Positions 54,711-64,000 of a DNA stretch of 64,000 nt are shown piece by piece. The notes below the pieces were generated by a model that saw nothing but the letters and a program-made list of their open reading frames with translations, was not told the origin of the DNA and did not search any database. The first letter of the stretch is position 1; every line of letters begins with the position of its first letter. The position numbers and the translations under genes are program-made. The DNA comes from Candidatus Mycobacterium wuenschmannii (lineage in GTDB: Bacteria; Actinomycetota; Actinomycetes; Mycobacteriales; Mycobacteriaceae): positions 3,658,001-3,722,000 of the forward strand of contig NZ_CP126981.1 of the NCBI RefSeq assembly GCF_030252325.1. Direction: 5' to 3'.

Positions 54711-57700
54711 TCAGAAACGGTAAGTCGCGCAACCCACTTGGAGTCCGGAGCCGACGCTCACTATCAGCCCGACATCGCCCGACCGCACCAGACCGTGTTG
54801 CCAGGCATGCTGCAGTCCGTGCGGTACCGACGACGAGAACGGGTCGGTATCGGAGACCGGGTCGACGAATAGCGAACTGGCAATGCCCAATCGGGAGGCG
54901 AGCTCCTCGCGGTGGGGCTGCGACAGGTGCGGCGGGAACACCGCGGCGATGTCCGAGGGGGCGATCGCCTCGAGCTTGAGCAACTCGCCCACCGCGTCGG
55001 CGATGATTGCGACATAGTGCGCGTCCAGATCAGGGTCGCGCTCGATTTCCAGCCACGTCCGATCGTCGGAGTGTCGGGTGTACGTGGTGAGCGCACCGGC
55101 GTGCTCGGGGTACTGCCGGAACACGAAGCGGCCGAATCCCGTATTGCCGTCGGTCGGTGACAGGACCACCGCCGACCCCGTCTCACTCAGCCCGTAGGAG
55201 GGGTGTGCGGTGCTGCCATCGTTGTTCTCGGTCTCCGACGCGACGACCATGGCATGCCCGGTCTTCCCCGCGCCGATCATCTGGACGGCGACCTGGCAGG
55301 CGTTCAGGAACCCGACCGCGCCGTTGAACACGTCGAAGGCGAGAGTCTTTGGGCCGTCGGGGGATCGGATGTCGTCGTTCACCCCGAGCTCGCCGGCGAC
55401 CAGCGCCGCGATGGCGGGCTCGCTGATGAACTCGTCGCGGTAGACGCCGGCGTGGATGATCAGGCCGAGCTCGTTGCGGTCCAGTGCGATGTGGTCGAGG
55501 CATTGCGCGGCGGCCTGCGTGGCCAACTCCACCGAGCCGCGTGATCCGGGCGCGCCGGTGGGAATCGTGCCGATGCCGGCGATACCCACCGCGGGCGGTT
55601 GCGGTGGCTCGACGGCCGGCGGGTCGTGCATCGCCCCGCGACGGTGGTCCTCCGAACCGCGGCGCAGCCGGTCGGGCAGGTCGTCGAAGGTGTACAGCGC
55701 GGCCCCGACGGTCTGGCCGGAGGCGCTGATGCCGAATACCGCGTTGTCTCCGGACCTGATCCGGTTGCTCAGGATGTGATCCTTGAGGGCGACGAAATGG
55801 GTTGTGCTGGCAGTGTTTCCGCGCTCGGCAAGGTTGTAGATGGTGTTGCCCGGGTTGGCGGAGCCTTCGCCGAACATCCGGTTCACCGCGCCGACGGCGT
55901 CGTTGAGCGACGACTCGGACGTCTGGTGCATCACGATGTGGTCGGAATGCTCGGGGCGCCAACCGTGCCGACGCATCACGCCGGCGACGTAGGGCACCGC
56001 GGCCTTCACCGCGATCGCGGTTGCGGCAATCGAGTCGACGGTCATGATCGCGCCGCCCTCGGGGCCGCCGGTCGCCTTCGCGATGCACATCGGGGCGTAG
56101 CGGCTGAGCGTGGCGATGTCGATGTCGTGGAATCCGGCGCGGTTGTTGGGGCCGCGTTCCAGGATCACCGCAGCCCCGGCGTCGCCGACCGTCAAGCACG
56201 CCAGGCGGGGATCCATCGGACCCTCGATCTGCCGTTGCGCGGTTTCGCTGATGTGCGTGATGTATTCGCCGCTGACCACCATCGCGCGGCCGATCAGCCC
56301 GTTCTGCAGGAAGGCGTCGGCGATCGCGATGCCGGTGAACATTCCGGCGCAGGCGTTGGTGATGTCGAATGCCAGCGCGTTGTCCAGCCCACACTGATCG
56401 CGCAGTCGCGCCGCGGTGCTGGGCTCGAACACGAACTTCTGGTCGGGTCCGTCGTAGCGGGAGATGCTGCACGAGATCAGCAGGTCGATCTCCACCGGCC
56501 GATAGCTCGACCGGGACAGGCAGTCGGCGATGGCCTGTCGGGCTAGGTCGATGGAGAACTCACCCTCGGCCGCCACCCTTCGGTGCTTGATGCCGGTCAA
56601 CTTCTCCAGCGGAATACCAATGTCGTTGACGCAGCCGGCGAGCATGTCCGCCGTCGACACCTCTTTGAAAGGCAAGTAGGTGCCGATACTTTCGATCACC
56701 GTGTTGCGGGCGGGCCGTTGCGGTGCGGGCAGCACCCGTGGTTCGGCTTGCGGCCGGATCTCTTCCGGCTCGATAAGGACCGTCTCGGCGGGGCTGCTAT
56801 CGAGCGGCTCGCCGCCGTACTCCTCGGCCAGTTCGGCGATCGTGCCGAACAGGAACACCGACTCCGGCTTCAGCGGCAGACCCGCGGACTCCGCTCGGAC
56901 CGCGACCTCGAGGCTGTGCGTCGAAGAGCCGCCGAGCGCGAAGAAGTCGTCGTGCACGCCGACCCGTTCGACCCCGAGGACCTTGCACCAGATGCCGACC
57001 AGAACCTCTTCGGTGTGGTTGCGGGCGGCGACGAATTCGCGCGCGCGTTCCGCTGCGCCCGTTGAGGTTTCGGCGAGCACACGACGGTCGACCTTGCCAC
57101 CTGACGTGCGCGGCAGTTCATTCGTCACGACGAAGTGGGCTGGCAGCATGGCGGCCGGGAGCCACTCGAGGAGGAAGCGCCGCAACTGCTGGATACTCGG
57201 CGTGGGCACCGCGGTGGACGCGATGTGGGCGGTCAGCTGGGTGTGGCCGCGCTCGTCGGCGCCGGCTACCACCACGGCCTCGGTCACGTCGGGATGCCGG
57301 GCCAGCGCGACCTCGACCTCGCCGGGTTCGATGCGGACACCCCGGATCTCGACCTGGCTGTCCTGACGGCCGAGGTACTCGATGTTGCCGTCTGCCGCGT
57401 AACGGGCGAGATCGCCTGTGCGATAGAGCATCCCACCCGGGCTCGCGGCGAACGGGTCGGCGATGAACCTGGTCGACGTCTGGCCGGGTTGGCCGGAGTA
57501 GCCGCGACCCACGCCGGCTCCGCCGATGTACAGCTCGCCCGGCACACCCACCGGCACCGGTTGGAGGTAACCGTCGAGCAGATGAATCTGGACGTTGGCC
57601 ATCGGCCGCCCGATCGGGATAGATGGCCCGGGCGCACCGCGTTTGCAGTGCGCGTAGGTGGCGGTGACGGCGGACTCGGCCGGGCCGTACTCGTTCCACA

Positions 57701-60002
57701 ACTCGGCATCGGTGGTGTTGAGGAAACGTTGGGCGAGGTCGTAGGGCAGCGCCTCGCCGCCGCACGTCACCCGCCGCAGCGCGACGCAGTCCCGGAGCCC
57801 CGGCTCGGCGAGCCACGACTGCAGCATCGAGGGCACCACGTGCACGATCTGGGTGATGCTGTGCTCGGCGATGGTCCGCACGAGATAGGCGGCGTCGCGG
57901 TGCCCGTCGGGCTTCGCGATCACCAGCCGTGCGCCGACGATCAGCGGTAGGAAGATCTCCGCCAGCGACGCATCGAAGGTCACCGGGGTGTGGTGCAGCA
58001 CCCGGTCACGGGCGTCGACCTTGTAGTTCGCCCGCATCCACAGCAGCAGATTGCGCAGGCCACGGTGGGTGTTGAGCACCCGCTTGGGGACGCCGGTGGA
58101 GCCCGACGTGTGGACCACGTAGGCCAATCCGTTCGGCCGCGCGGCGGATCGAGGTGCGAACGTCTCCGACGGTGTCGCCAGCAGGTCGAGGCAGAGTCGC
58201 TGACCGGAAAAGTCGTTGAGCAACTTCAGGTTTCGCTCGTGCGTGACGACGACCGGTGTGCCGGCGGCCTCGATCATCGCCGCGATGCGATTGGCGGGCT
58301 GCCCCGGGTCGAGCGGCATGAACGCGGCGCCGGACTTCGCGACGGCGAGCAGCGCCACCACCAAGTCTTCGCTACGGTCCAGCAGGACGGTGACGACGCT
58401 GTCCGGTCCGACACCGAGCGTCTGCAGCCGGCTCGCGACATCGTCCGTGCGACGGTCGAGATCGGCGTAGGTCAGGTCGCGGTCGCCGAATGTCACCGCA
58501 ATCTCCGACGGATTCGCGCGGGCCGCTGCGGTCACCATCGCCGGCAACGTGTCTGGAGCGTCGAACGGCGTCGCCGTGTCGTTCCACTCCTGCTGCCGCG
58601 TGCGCTCGGCTTCGGTGCCGATCGGCAGCGTCGACAGGCTGGCATCGGGATCGGTGACGATGCCGCCGAGCAGCGTGGTGAAATGCTCGGCCATCCGCTC
58701 GATGGTGGTGTCGTCGAACAGGTCGGTGTTGTACTGCAGCGCGCAGAGCAGTTCGCCGTCCTGCTCGCCCATCAGCAGCATCAGGTCGAGCGGCGCACCG
58801 CCCTGGCCGATGTGCGCCGTCGTGAAGTCCAGCGTCCCGGGAGCCGATGCCGCGCCCTCTTGGAAGCGGCGGGTCTGCTCCCAGGCGAATGACACCTGGA
58901 ACAGCGGCGTATGGCTCAGGTCGCGGGCGGGGTCCAGTTTCTCGACGAGCAGAGCGAACGGAAAGTCTTGGTGCTCAAGCGCTTCCAGGACGGTTGTCTT
59001 GACGCGGCCCAGCAAGGACGTGAAGGTCGGGTTGCCGCCGAGGTCGGGCCGCAACACCACGGGGTTGGCGATGTAGCCGACGACGCTGGCCAGCCCCGCG
59101 TGATCGCGGCACCCGAACGGTGAGCCGATCAGCAGATCGTCCTGCCCGCTGTAGCGATGCAGCAGCGTCGCATACGCTGCGAACAGCGTCATGTACGGCG
59201 TCGCGCCGGCGCTGCGCCCCACGTCCTTGAGCCGGGCGGTCAGAGCAGGATCGATCGAGAAGCGGTGCACCGCACCGCGGTACGTCTGCACCGCGCCGCG
59301 CGGCCGGTCGATAGGCAGCCGCAACATTGGCGTCTCCCCGGCCAGCTGCCGGCTCCAGTACCGCCAAAGCCGCTCGCCGTCGGCGCCCTCGATGGCGTGG
59401 GTGTGCTGGTCGGCGTAGTCGACGTAGCGCATCGGCGGTAGCGGCGGCGTGGGTGCGCCATGCTCCGCGGCGTACAGCTGTCGAAGCTCGTCGAGGATCA
59501 GGTCGATCGACCACATGTCCACGGCGATGTGATGCAGCGTCAGCACCAGCAGGTGTTCGTCGGGGCCCTGCGTGATCAGGTTGAAGCGCACCACCGGGCC
59601 GGTGCGTAAGTCGAAGGGGCGGTCCGCTTCTCGGCGCAACCAACGCTGGGTCTCGTCGGCGCTCAGGTCCAGCCGGTTGACGCGCACCGGTAGCCGCGGG
59701 TGGACGAGCTGAACCGGCTGGCCGTCGCGCGTCGTGTAGGTGGTCCGCAAGATCTCGTGGCGGTCGACGAGCCCCTGGGCGGCGGCCTCCAGCGCGGCAT
59801 CATTCAGCCGGCCGCGGATCCGCCCGGCATAGGTGATCGTGTACGCGGGGCTGCCCGGCGCCAGCTGGTACAGGAACCACAGCGACCGCTGGCCGTGCGA
59901 GAGCGGATACGCCGACGCCGACTCCTCCGCCTTCTCCATCAGCAGGCGTGCCAGCAGAACGCGCTTCTCTTCGGCGGACAGGCCGGCGAGGTTATCCGTC
60001 AT
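54711..60002 (-). CDS. NRPS module C-A-PCP fused to two KASIII-like domains
   Basis: A 1763-residue synthetase. The condensation domain (about 30-460) has SHGQRSLWFL and active site HHIAVDMWS (157-165). The adenylation domain (about 485-975) has HTSGSTGVPK (631-640), NEYGPAES, YRTGDLARY and catalytic K970. The carrier domain has LGGSS with Ser1027. A ketoacyl-synthase-III domain (about 1100-1445) has Cys1218, His1359 and Asn1396. A second KASIII-like domain (about 1470-1763) has Ala1562 where Cys belongs and Asp for Asn. ATG 60002 overlaps the PKS stop by 11 nt. I infer the PKS hands an acyl chain to the C domain, and that the KASIII pair acts in release or a further acyl condensation. Confidence 0.9.
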   Translation of the reverse strand: MTDNLAGLSAEEKRVLLARLLMEKAEESASAYPLSHGQRSLWFLYQLAPGSPAYTITYAGRIRGRLNDAALEAAAQGLVDRHEILRTTYTTRDGQPVQLVHPRLPVRVNRLDLSADETQRWLRREADRPFDLRTGPVVRFNLITQGPDEHLLVLTLHHIAVDMWSIDLILDELRQLYAAEHGAPTPPLPPMRYVDYADQHTHAIEGADGERLWRYWSRQLAGETPMLRLPIDRPRGAVQTYRGAVHRFSIDPALTARLKDVGRSAGATPYMTLFAAYATLLHRYSGQDDLLIGSPFGCRDHAGLASVVGYIANPVVLRPDLGGNPTFTSLLGRVKTTVLEALEHQDFPFALLVEKLDPARDLSHTPLFQVSFAWEQTRRFQEGAASAPGTLDFTTAHIGQGGAPLDLMLLMGEQDGELLCALQYNTDLFDDTTIERMAEHFTTLLGGIVTDPDASLSTLPIGTEAERTRQQEWNDTATPFDAPDTLPAMVTAAARANPSEIAVTFGDRDLTYADLDRRTDDVASRLQTLGVGPDSVVTVLLDRSEDLVVALLAVAKSGAAFMPLDPGQPANRIAAMIEAAGTPVVVTHERNLKLLNDFSGQRLCLDLLATPSETFAPRSAARPNGLAYVVHTSGSTGVPKRVLNTHRGLRNLLLWMRANYKVDARDRVLHHTPVTFDASLAEIFLPLIVGARLVIAKPDGHRDAAYLVRTIAEHSITQIVHVVPSMLQSWLAEPGLRDCVALRRVTCGGEALPYDLAQRFLNTTDAELWNEYGPAESAVTATYAHCKRGAPGPSIPIGRPMANVQIHLLDGYLQPVPVGVPGELYIGGAGVGRGYSGQPGQTSTRFIADPFAASPGGMLYRTGDLARYAADGNIEYLGRQDSQVEIRGVRIEPGEVEVALARHPDVTEAVVVAGADERGHTQLTAHIASTAVPTPSIQQLRRFLLEWLPAAMLPAHFVVTNELPRTSGGKVDRRVLAETSTGAAERAREFVAARNHTEEVLVGIWCKVLGVERVGVHDDFFALGGSSTHSLEVAVRAESAGLPLKPESVFLFGTIAELAEEYGGEPLDSSPAETVLIEPEEIRPQAEPRVLPAPQRPARNTVIESIGTYLPFKEVSTADMLAGCVNDIGIPLEKLTGIKHRRVAAEGEFSIDLARQAIADCLSRSSYRPVEIDLLISCSISRYDGPDQKFVFEPSTAARLRDQCGLDNALAFDITNACAGMFTGIAIADAFLQNGLIGRAMVVSGEYITHISETAQRQIEGPMDPRLACLTVGDAGAAVILERGPNNRAGFHDIDIATLSRYAPMCIAKATGGPEGGAIMTVDSIAATAIAVKAAVPYVAGVMRRHGWRPEHSDHIVMHQTSESSLNDAVGAVNRMFGEGSANPGNTIYNLAERGNTASTTHFVALKDHILSNRIRSGDNAVFGISASGQTVGAALYTFDDLPDRLRRGSEDHRRGAMHDPPAVEPPQPPAVGIAGIGTIPTGAPGSRGSVELATQAAAQCLDHIALDRNELGLIIHAGVYRDEFISEPAIAALVAGELGVNDDIRSPDGPKTLAFDVFNGAVGFLNACQVAVQMIGAGKTGHAMVVASETENNDGSTAHPSYGLSETGSAVVLSPTDGNTGFGRFVFRQYPEHAGALTTYTRHSDDRTWLEIERDPDLDAHYVAIIADAVGELLKLEAIAPSDIAAVFPPHLSQPHREELASRLGIASSLFVDPVSDTDPFSSSVPHGLQHAWQHGLVRSGDVGLIVSVGSGLQVGCATYRF

Positions 60003-63000
60003 CCTGACCCTCCCGTGCGGCAAGGACGTCGCGCAGCAGCGCGTCGACGTCGTCGTCGGAGATGTCGGGCAACCGGCCGAGGATGTCCATCCACTCCGGG
60101 TCCGAACCATTGGAGCCGTTGACAGCCGGCGCATCCGGCGCCTCGACAGACGCGGGTTCCGCTGGGGTGCCGCCCAATTGGTCGGCGAGCCAGCCGGCCA
60201 GCCCCGTCACGCTGGGACCGTCCAACAGGCGCACGACCGGCACGACGATGCCGAGGTCACGCTCGATCTGCGCGCGCAGTTCCACCGCGACCAGCGAGTC
60301 GACCCCGAGTTGCTGCAGCGGCGATTCGATGTCCAGCTGCGACGGCGCCACGCCGAGCTTGCCCGCAACCTGATCGCGTAGGTAGGACTGAAGGTCGTCG
60401 CGGCCGGACGGGCCGTTGGTTTCGGCCGGCGTCTCGGGAAGGCCGGCACCCGACTCCATCCGCAGGACGCCGACCTGGGTGGCCGATGACCGGAGCAACT
60501 TCCCCAGCGTCTGCAGCCCGTCGGTGACCGGTAGGGGAATCATGCCGTGCCGGTTCAGGTTTCGGTGCTGCTCGGGCCGGTTGACCAGGCCGACCTCAGC
60601 CCACGGACCCCAGTCGATGCTGAGCGCGGGCCTGCCCTCTGCGCGCCGATGCCAGGCCAGCGCATCCAGGAACGCGTTGCCCGCCGCGTAGTGCGCCTGC
60701 CCGGGTGAACCCAAAAGCCCTGCGGCAGAGGAGAACAGCACGAAGAAGTCCAGGTCTGCGTCGCGGGTGAGCGTGTGCAGATTCCACGCGCCGTCGACTT
60801 TGGGCGCCATGACGGCACGCACCCGCTGGTCGTCGAGGCGCGCGAGGATGCCGTCGTCGAGGATTCCCGCTGCATGGACCACGCCGCGCAGGGGAGGCAT
60901 GTCGGCGCGGATCGAGTCGAGCACCGAGGCGAGCGCGTCACGCTCGGTGACGTCGCCGCGGGCGTAGACCACATTCGCCGGCAGGTCGTCGATGGCCTGC
61001 TGGCCGGTCGGCGACGCGGGGCCGCGGCCGAGTAGCACCAGGTGCCTGGCGCCGCGTTCGACCATCCAGGATGCGGTGGCCAGGCCCAGGCCGCCGAGGC
61101 CGCCGGTGATCAGGTAGGTCGCGTCGGCCTCGAACTGAGTCGGGCGCTGCCCAACCGACGCCACCGGCTGTACGCGCGTGTCCACCGCGATGGCGATCTT
61201 GCCAATCTGCTTGCCCTGCGACAAGGTTCGCAGCGCGGTCGCGGTCTCGGCGGCCGGGAAGGCGCGCACCGGCAGCGGGCGGAACGCACCCTGCTCGATG
61301 TGGGCGACGATGTCGCGCAGCAGGCCGCCCACGTAGCCGGGCCGGTCGACGATCAGCCGGGCGAGGTCGATGACGAAGTAGGACGCGTTGTTCCGCAGCT
61401 GCCACATCCGCAGGCGGCCTTCGCCGTAGATGTCCGCCTTCCCGATTTCCAGGAATCGGCCGTAGGGGCCCAGCGTCTCGAGGCTGTGCGCGATCGCGTC
61501 GCCGGACAGCGAGTTGAGCACCGCATCGACGCCCGCACCGCCGGTGACGGCCAGCACTTGATCGGCGAAATCGGTTGAGCGCGAGTCGAATACGTGCTGG
61601 ATGCCGAGACTGTGCAGGTGGTTGCGCTTGTCTGGGGTACCGGCGGTGGCGATCACCGTGGCGTTCAGCCAGCGCGCGACCTCGACCGCGGCCAGGCCGA
61701 CGCCGCCTGCCGCCGAGTGGACGAGCACCCGCTCGCCGCGTCGTAGGCGGGCCTGTTCGTGCAGCGCGTAGTAGGCCGTCAGGTACGCGATCGGGATCGT
61801 CGCGGCCTGTTCGAAGCTGAGCTCGACCGGCTTGGCGGTCACCAAGCTCGCCAGGGTGGTGACGTAGGAGCCGACACCCTCTGCCGCCAGGGCGATCACG
61901 GAGTCGCCGACGCGGATGTCGTCGACATCGTGGCCGACGGCGGTGACCACGCCGGAGCATTCGACGCCGACCTGGGTGGGGCCTTCTTCCTGCCCCGGGT
62001 AGACGCCGAGGGCGCGCATCACGTCGATGAAGTTCAATCCGGTTGCGTGAACCTGGATTTCGACCTCGTTCGAGTCAGGCAGCCGGCGAGTGGCCGTACG
62101 GGTGTCGATGTCGTCGAGCACGCCCGGTCGCAAATATTCCATCCGAAACGCGGCGCCCGGCGTCGGCTGAACGACTTCCGGCTCCACGACTAGCGGCGCC
62201 AAGCCGGCGACGTAGCGACGTCCACCCCGGAAGGCCACCTCGGTGCCGCTCGTGTCGGCGAGCAACTCGTCGACGAAAGCGGACAAGTCTGCCGGTTGTT
62301 CGCGCACCGGTAGGTCGATCCGCGAGCAGCGCAGCTCCGGGTGCTCGTGGTTGATGCTGCGGCCCATGCCCCACAGTGGCGCCTGGGCAACGGACATGTC
62401 GTCCGTGCCGGGCTCGACCGGCTGCGCACCCTGGGTCACCAGCCACAGGCGTGGCGACTGCTGCGAGGCCGTCAGCGCCTGGACGAGGTGCAGCACACTG
62501 GTTGGGCCGACGACCCGGGACGCTTCCATCGAGTCCGACAGACCCCAGAGGTGGAGTACGCCTCGAAGCGGCGCCTGCAGGTCATCGAGGACGCGCCGGA
62601 AGTGGTGTGGCTGAGTCGGATCGACACGGTAGTGAGCCGGTCCGAGACGCGCGAAGTCGGCACCCTGCTCGACCAGCACACCGGACTGGGAGCGCTGCTC
62701 GAGCAGCGTCCGGGCGGCGTCCGTGATGGCGCCGGCGTCGCCGAAGATCAGCCAGTCTCCCGGCCCGGGCGAACCATGTTCGGCAGCAGCGAGATCGGCG
62801 GCCTCCCAACGCGGCACGAACAGGTCGTCACGCGCCACGACCGCGGGAGCGCTCGGTGCCGAGTCGCCAACCCGCTTGAGCCGCAGCCCATGTACCTCCG
62901 CAAGCACGGACCCGGACCGGTCGAGCAGGAACACGTCGCCCTCGACAGTGCTCTCGGCGCCGTCGCGCAGCCGAGTGTGGCACCACACACCATCCGGCGA

Positions 63001-64000
63001 CATCGCCCGCACTCGCAGATCCGCGACGCCGACCGGCAGATAGGTGTCGTGCGAGTGCCCGTTGGTCGCGGGAAGGGTGGCGGCGAGCACCTGAAAACAG
63101 CCGTCCAGCAACGCCGCATCGAAGTCGCCGCTGTCGCCCGGCGACAACCGCGCGATCGCCTCGCCGTCGCGGCGCCAGACGTCGGTCACCACGCGGAATG
63201 CCGGTCCGTACTCGAGCCCATGCCGCGCGAGACGACTGTAGAACGCCTCCCCGGAAATCTGCTCTGTGCAACGGGTTTGGACCTCGCCCGGGTCGTGCAC
63301 GCCGCCGTCGGTTTCACCGACGACCATCCCGCCGCTTGCCAGCAGCGCCGCAGTAGGGTCCATGCCCTGCAGCTCGAACGAGATGGGGCCCGACGGCTCG
63401 CCACGCAGCGTCAGCTGCACGGTCCTCGGCTGCACACCATCGAGAACCAGCGACCGGTGGAACGTGACGTCGTGCGGCATTCGAAGAGGCGTCCCGAATG
63501 CGCGGGCGGTGCCGGCGACGGCGAGCTCGAGCAGGGTCGCTCCCGGGACGACGACCGCCCCCTGCACCCGGTGGTCACTCAGAGTCGGGAAAAGGGCGGT
63601 GCTGACGTCGATTTCGCAGACCACCGTGTTCGGCTGTGCCGCCGAGCGGATCGGCCCGCGCCACGACGACGGTTCCGGGACGGGTTGCGCCGAACCCTCC
63701 GTTATGTCGAGCCAGAAGCGCTCCCGCTGCCACGGGTAGGTGGGCGCCGCAACCAGTCGGCCGCCGCGGGGGTGCAACCGATCCCAGGCCACCGGCTGCC
63801 CGTTGGCATACAGCGCACCGAGCGAGGCCAGCACGCTCTCGCGCCCGCCCTGATCGCGGCGCATCGAGGGCACCAGTGCGCAGGAGCGGCCGAGGTCCTC
63901 GGCGTCTTCGCGCAGCGCGCTCAGCAGCACGGGATGCGGGCTAATTTCGAGGAACACCTCGTGGCCCTGCTCGAGAAGCTGTCGCGCAGTGGGCGAGAAG
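59992..64000 (-). CDS. Type I polyketide synthase, fully reducing module, 5' part beyond window
   Basis: The frame stays open to the window edge, giving about 1336 residues of a larger PKS. In order it has the end of an acyltransferase (FLEISPHPVLLSAL) and the linker PTYPWQRERFW. Next is a dehydratase (HRVQGAVVVPG, DGCFQ), a structural KR half, an enoylreductase (LVHSAAGGVGLAAVEVARWL, VLNSLSGDAI), a ketoreductase (YLITGGLGGLGLATASWMVE, FSSAAGLLGSPGQAHYAAGN) and an ACP with LGVDSL as phosphopantetheine site. All reductive activities look intact, so the module should add a fully saturated two-carbon (or branched) unit. The first in-frame ATG (63957) is inside the AT and is not the start. It overlaps the NRPS gene by 11 nt. 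Confidence 0.92.
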   Translation of the reverse strand, partial: FSPTARQLLEQGHEVFLEISPHPVLLSALREDAEDLGRSCALVPSMRRDQGGRESVLASLGALYANGQPVAWDRLHPRGGRLVAAPTYPWQRERFWLDITEGSAQPVPEPSSWRGPIRSAAQPNTVVCEIDVSTALFPTLSDHRVQGAVVVPGATLLELAVAGTARAFGTPLRMPHDVTFHRSLVLDGVQPRTVQLTLRGEPSGPISFELQGMDPTAALLASGGMVVGETDGGVHDPGEVQTRCTEQISGEAFYSRLARHGLEYGPAFRVVTDVWRRDGEAIARLSPGDSGDFDAALLDGCFQVLAATLPATNGHSHDTYLPVGVADLRVRAMSPDGVWCHTRLRDGAESTVEGDVFLLDRSGSVLAEVHGLRLKRVGDSAPSAPAVVARDDLFVPRWEAADLAAAEHGSPGPGDWLIFGDAGAITDAARTLLEQRSQSGVLVEQGADFARLGPAHYRVDPTQPHHFRRVLDDLQAPLRGVLHLWGLSDSMEASRVVGPTSVLHLVQALTASQQSPRLWLVTQGAQPVEPGTDDMSVAQAPLWGMGRSINHEHPELRCSRIDLPVREQPADLSAFVDELLADTSGTEVAFRGGRRYVAGLAPLVVEPEVVQPTPGAAFRMEYLRPGVLDDIDTRTATRRLPDSNEVEIQVHATGLNFIDVMRALGVYPGQEEGPTQVGVECSGVVTAVGHDVDDIRVGDSVIALAAEGVGSYVTTLASLVTAKPVELSFEQAATIPIAYLTAYYALHEQARLRRGERVLVHSAAGGVGLAAVEVARWLNATVIATAGTPDKRNHLHSLGIQHVFDSRSTDFADQVLAVTGGAGVDAVLNSLSGDAIAHSLETLGPYGRFLEIGKADIYGEGRLRMWQLRNNASYFVIDLARLIVDRPGYVGGLLRDIVAHIEQGAFRPLPVRAFPAAETATALRTLSQGKQIGKIAIAVDTRVQPVASVGQRPTQFEADATYLITGGLGGLGLATASWMVERGARHLVLLGRGPASPTGQQAIDDLPANVVYARGDVTERDALASVLDSIRADMPPLRGVVHAAGILDDGILARLDDQRVRAVMAPKVDGAWNLHTLTRDADLDFFVLFSSAAGLLGSPGQAHYAAGNAFLDALAWHRRAEGRPALSIDWGPWAEVGLVNRPEQHRNLNRHGMIPLPVTDGLQTLGKLLRSSATQVGVLRMESGAGLPETPAETNGPSGRDDLQSYLRDQVAGKLGVAPSQLDIESPLQQLGVDSLVAVELRAQIERDLGIVVPVVRLLDGPSVTGLAGWLADQLGGTPAEPASVEAPDAPAVNGSNGSDPEWMDILGRLPDISDDDVDALLRDVLAAREGQDDG

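Noticed and set aside
63957..63957. ATG as start of the PKS gene
   Set aside because: It lies inside the acyltransferase domain and the frame continues to the window edge, so the gene is truncated by the window, not short.

Overview
The window is high-G+C mycobacterial chromosome. The order yqgE – small membrane gene – mtc28 – leuS – (marR) – F420 oxidoreductase – Rv0045c-like hydrolase – ino1 – padR – DUF1707 gene – Rv0049-like – ponA1 – GT87 gene – rpsF – ssb – rpsR – rplI – dnaB follows, from memory, M. tuberculosis Rv0037c to Rv0058, and the proteins read as close orthologues. Insertions within this backbone and a different gene set after dnaB point to a non-tuberculous Mycobacterium. The species cannot be named from the sequence alone.

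1-30 kb, core backbone. On the left are a truncated MFS transporter, yqgE, a bile-acid-symporter-like gene, mtc28 and leuS. From 16.9 down to 8.4 kb, eight minus-strand genes are packed with overlaps or gaps of 26 nt or less: two LLM/F420 oxidoreductases, a sulfotransferase, a TIM-barrel isomerase, a DUF1214 protein, a hydrolase and an amino-acid-type ABC transporter whose binding protein and permease are fused. Then come ino1, padR, the cell-wall pair ponA1/GT87, the S6-SSB-S18-L9 ribosomal/replication block and dnaB. dnaB carries a class 3 intein inside its P-loop. ponA1 appears frameshifted in its proline-rich tail.

30-49 kb, accessory and envelope/regulatory genes. These include a MerR regulator next to two small genes with near-identical promoter/operator elements, an LGFP lipoprotein, a DUF417–ECF sigma–zinc anti-sigma operon, a Na+/H+ antiporter, a PknH-like receptor kinase, a universal stress protein, an emopamil-binding-type membrane protein, a lipoprotein metallopeptidase operon, a 913-residue ATP-dependent LuxR regulator, a CBM2-only secreted protein, an AraC regulator and a flavin reductase.

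49-64 kb, the most unusual region. A MarR gene is followed by an ABC ATPase that carries an N-terminal actin/HSP70-like region with three exact-period 126-residue repeats, and then by its FtsX/MacB-like permease. Convergent to them is a hybrid assembly line: a fully reducing type I PKS (cut by the window edge) overlapping an NRPS of layout C-A-PCP-KASIII-KASIII*. The first KASIII keeps Cys-His-Asn; the second has lost Cys and Asn. I infer a lipopeptide- or acyl-amino-acid-type metabolite with a dedicated exporter, and regard this as the best candidate for an undescribed system.

I saw no tRNA, rRNA, CRISPR array, insertion sequence or replication origin.
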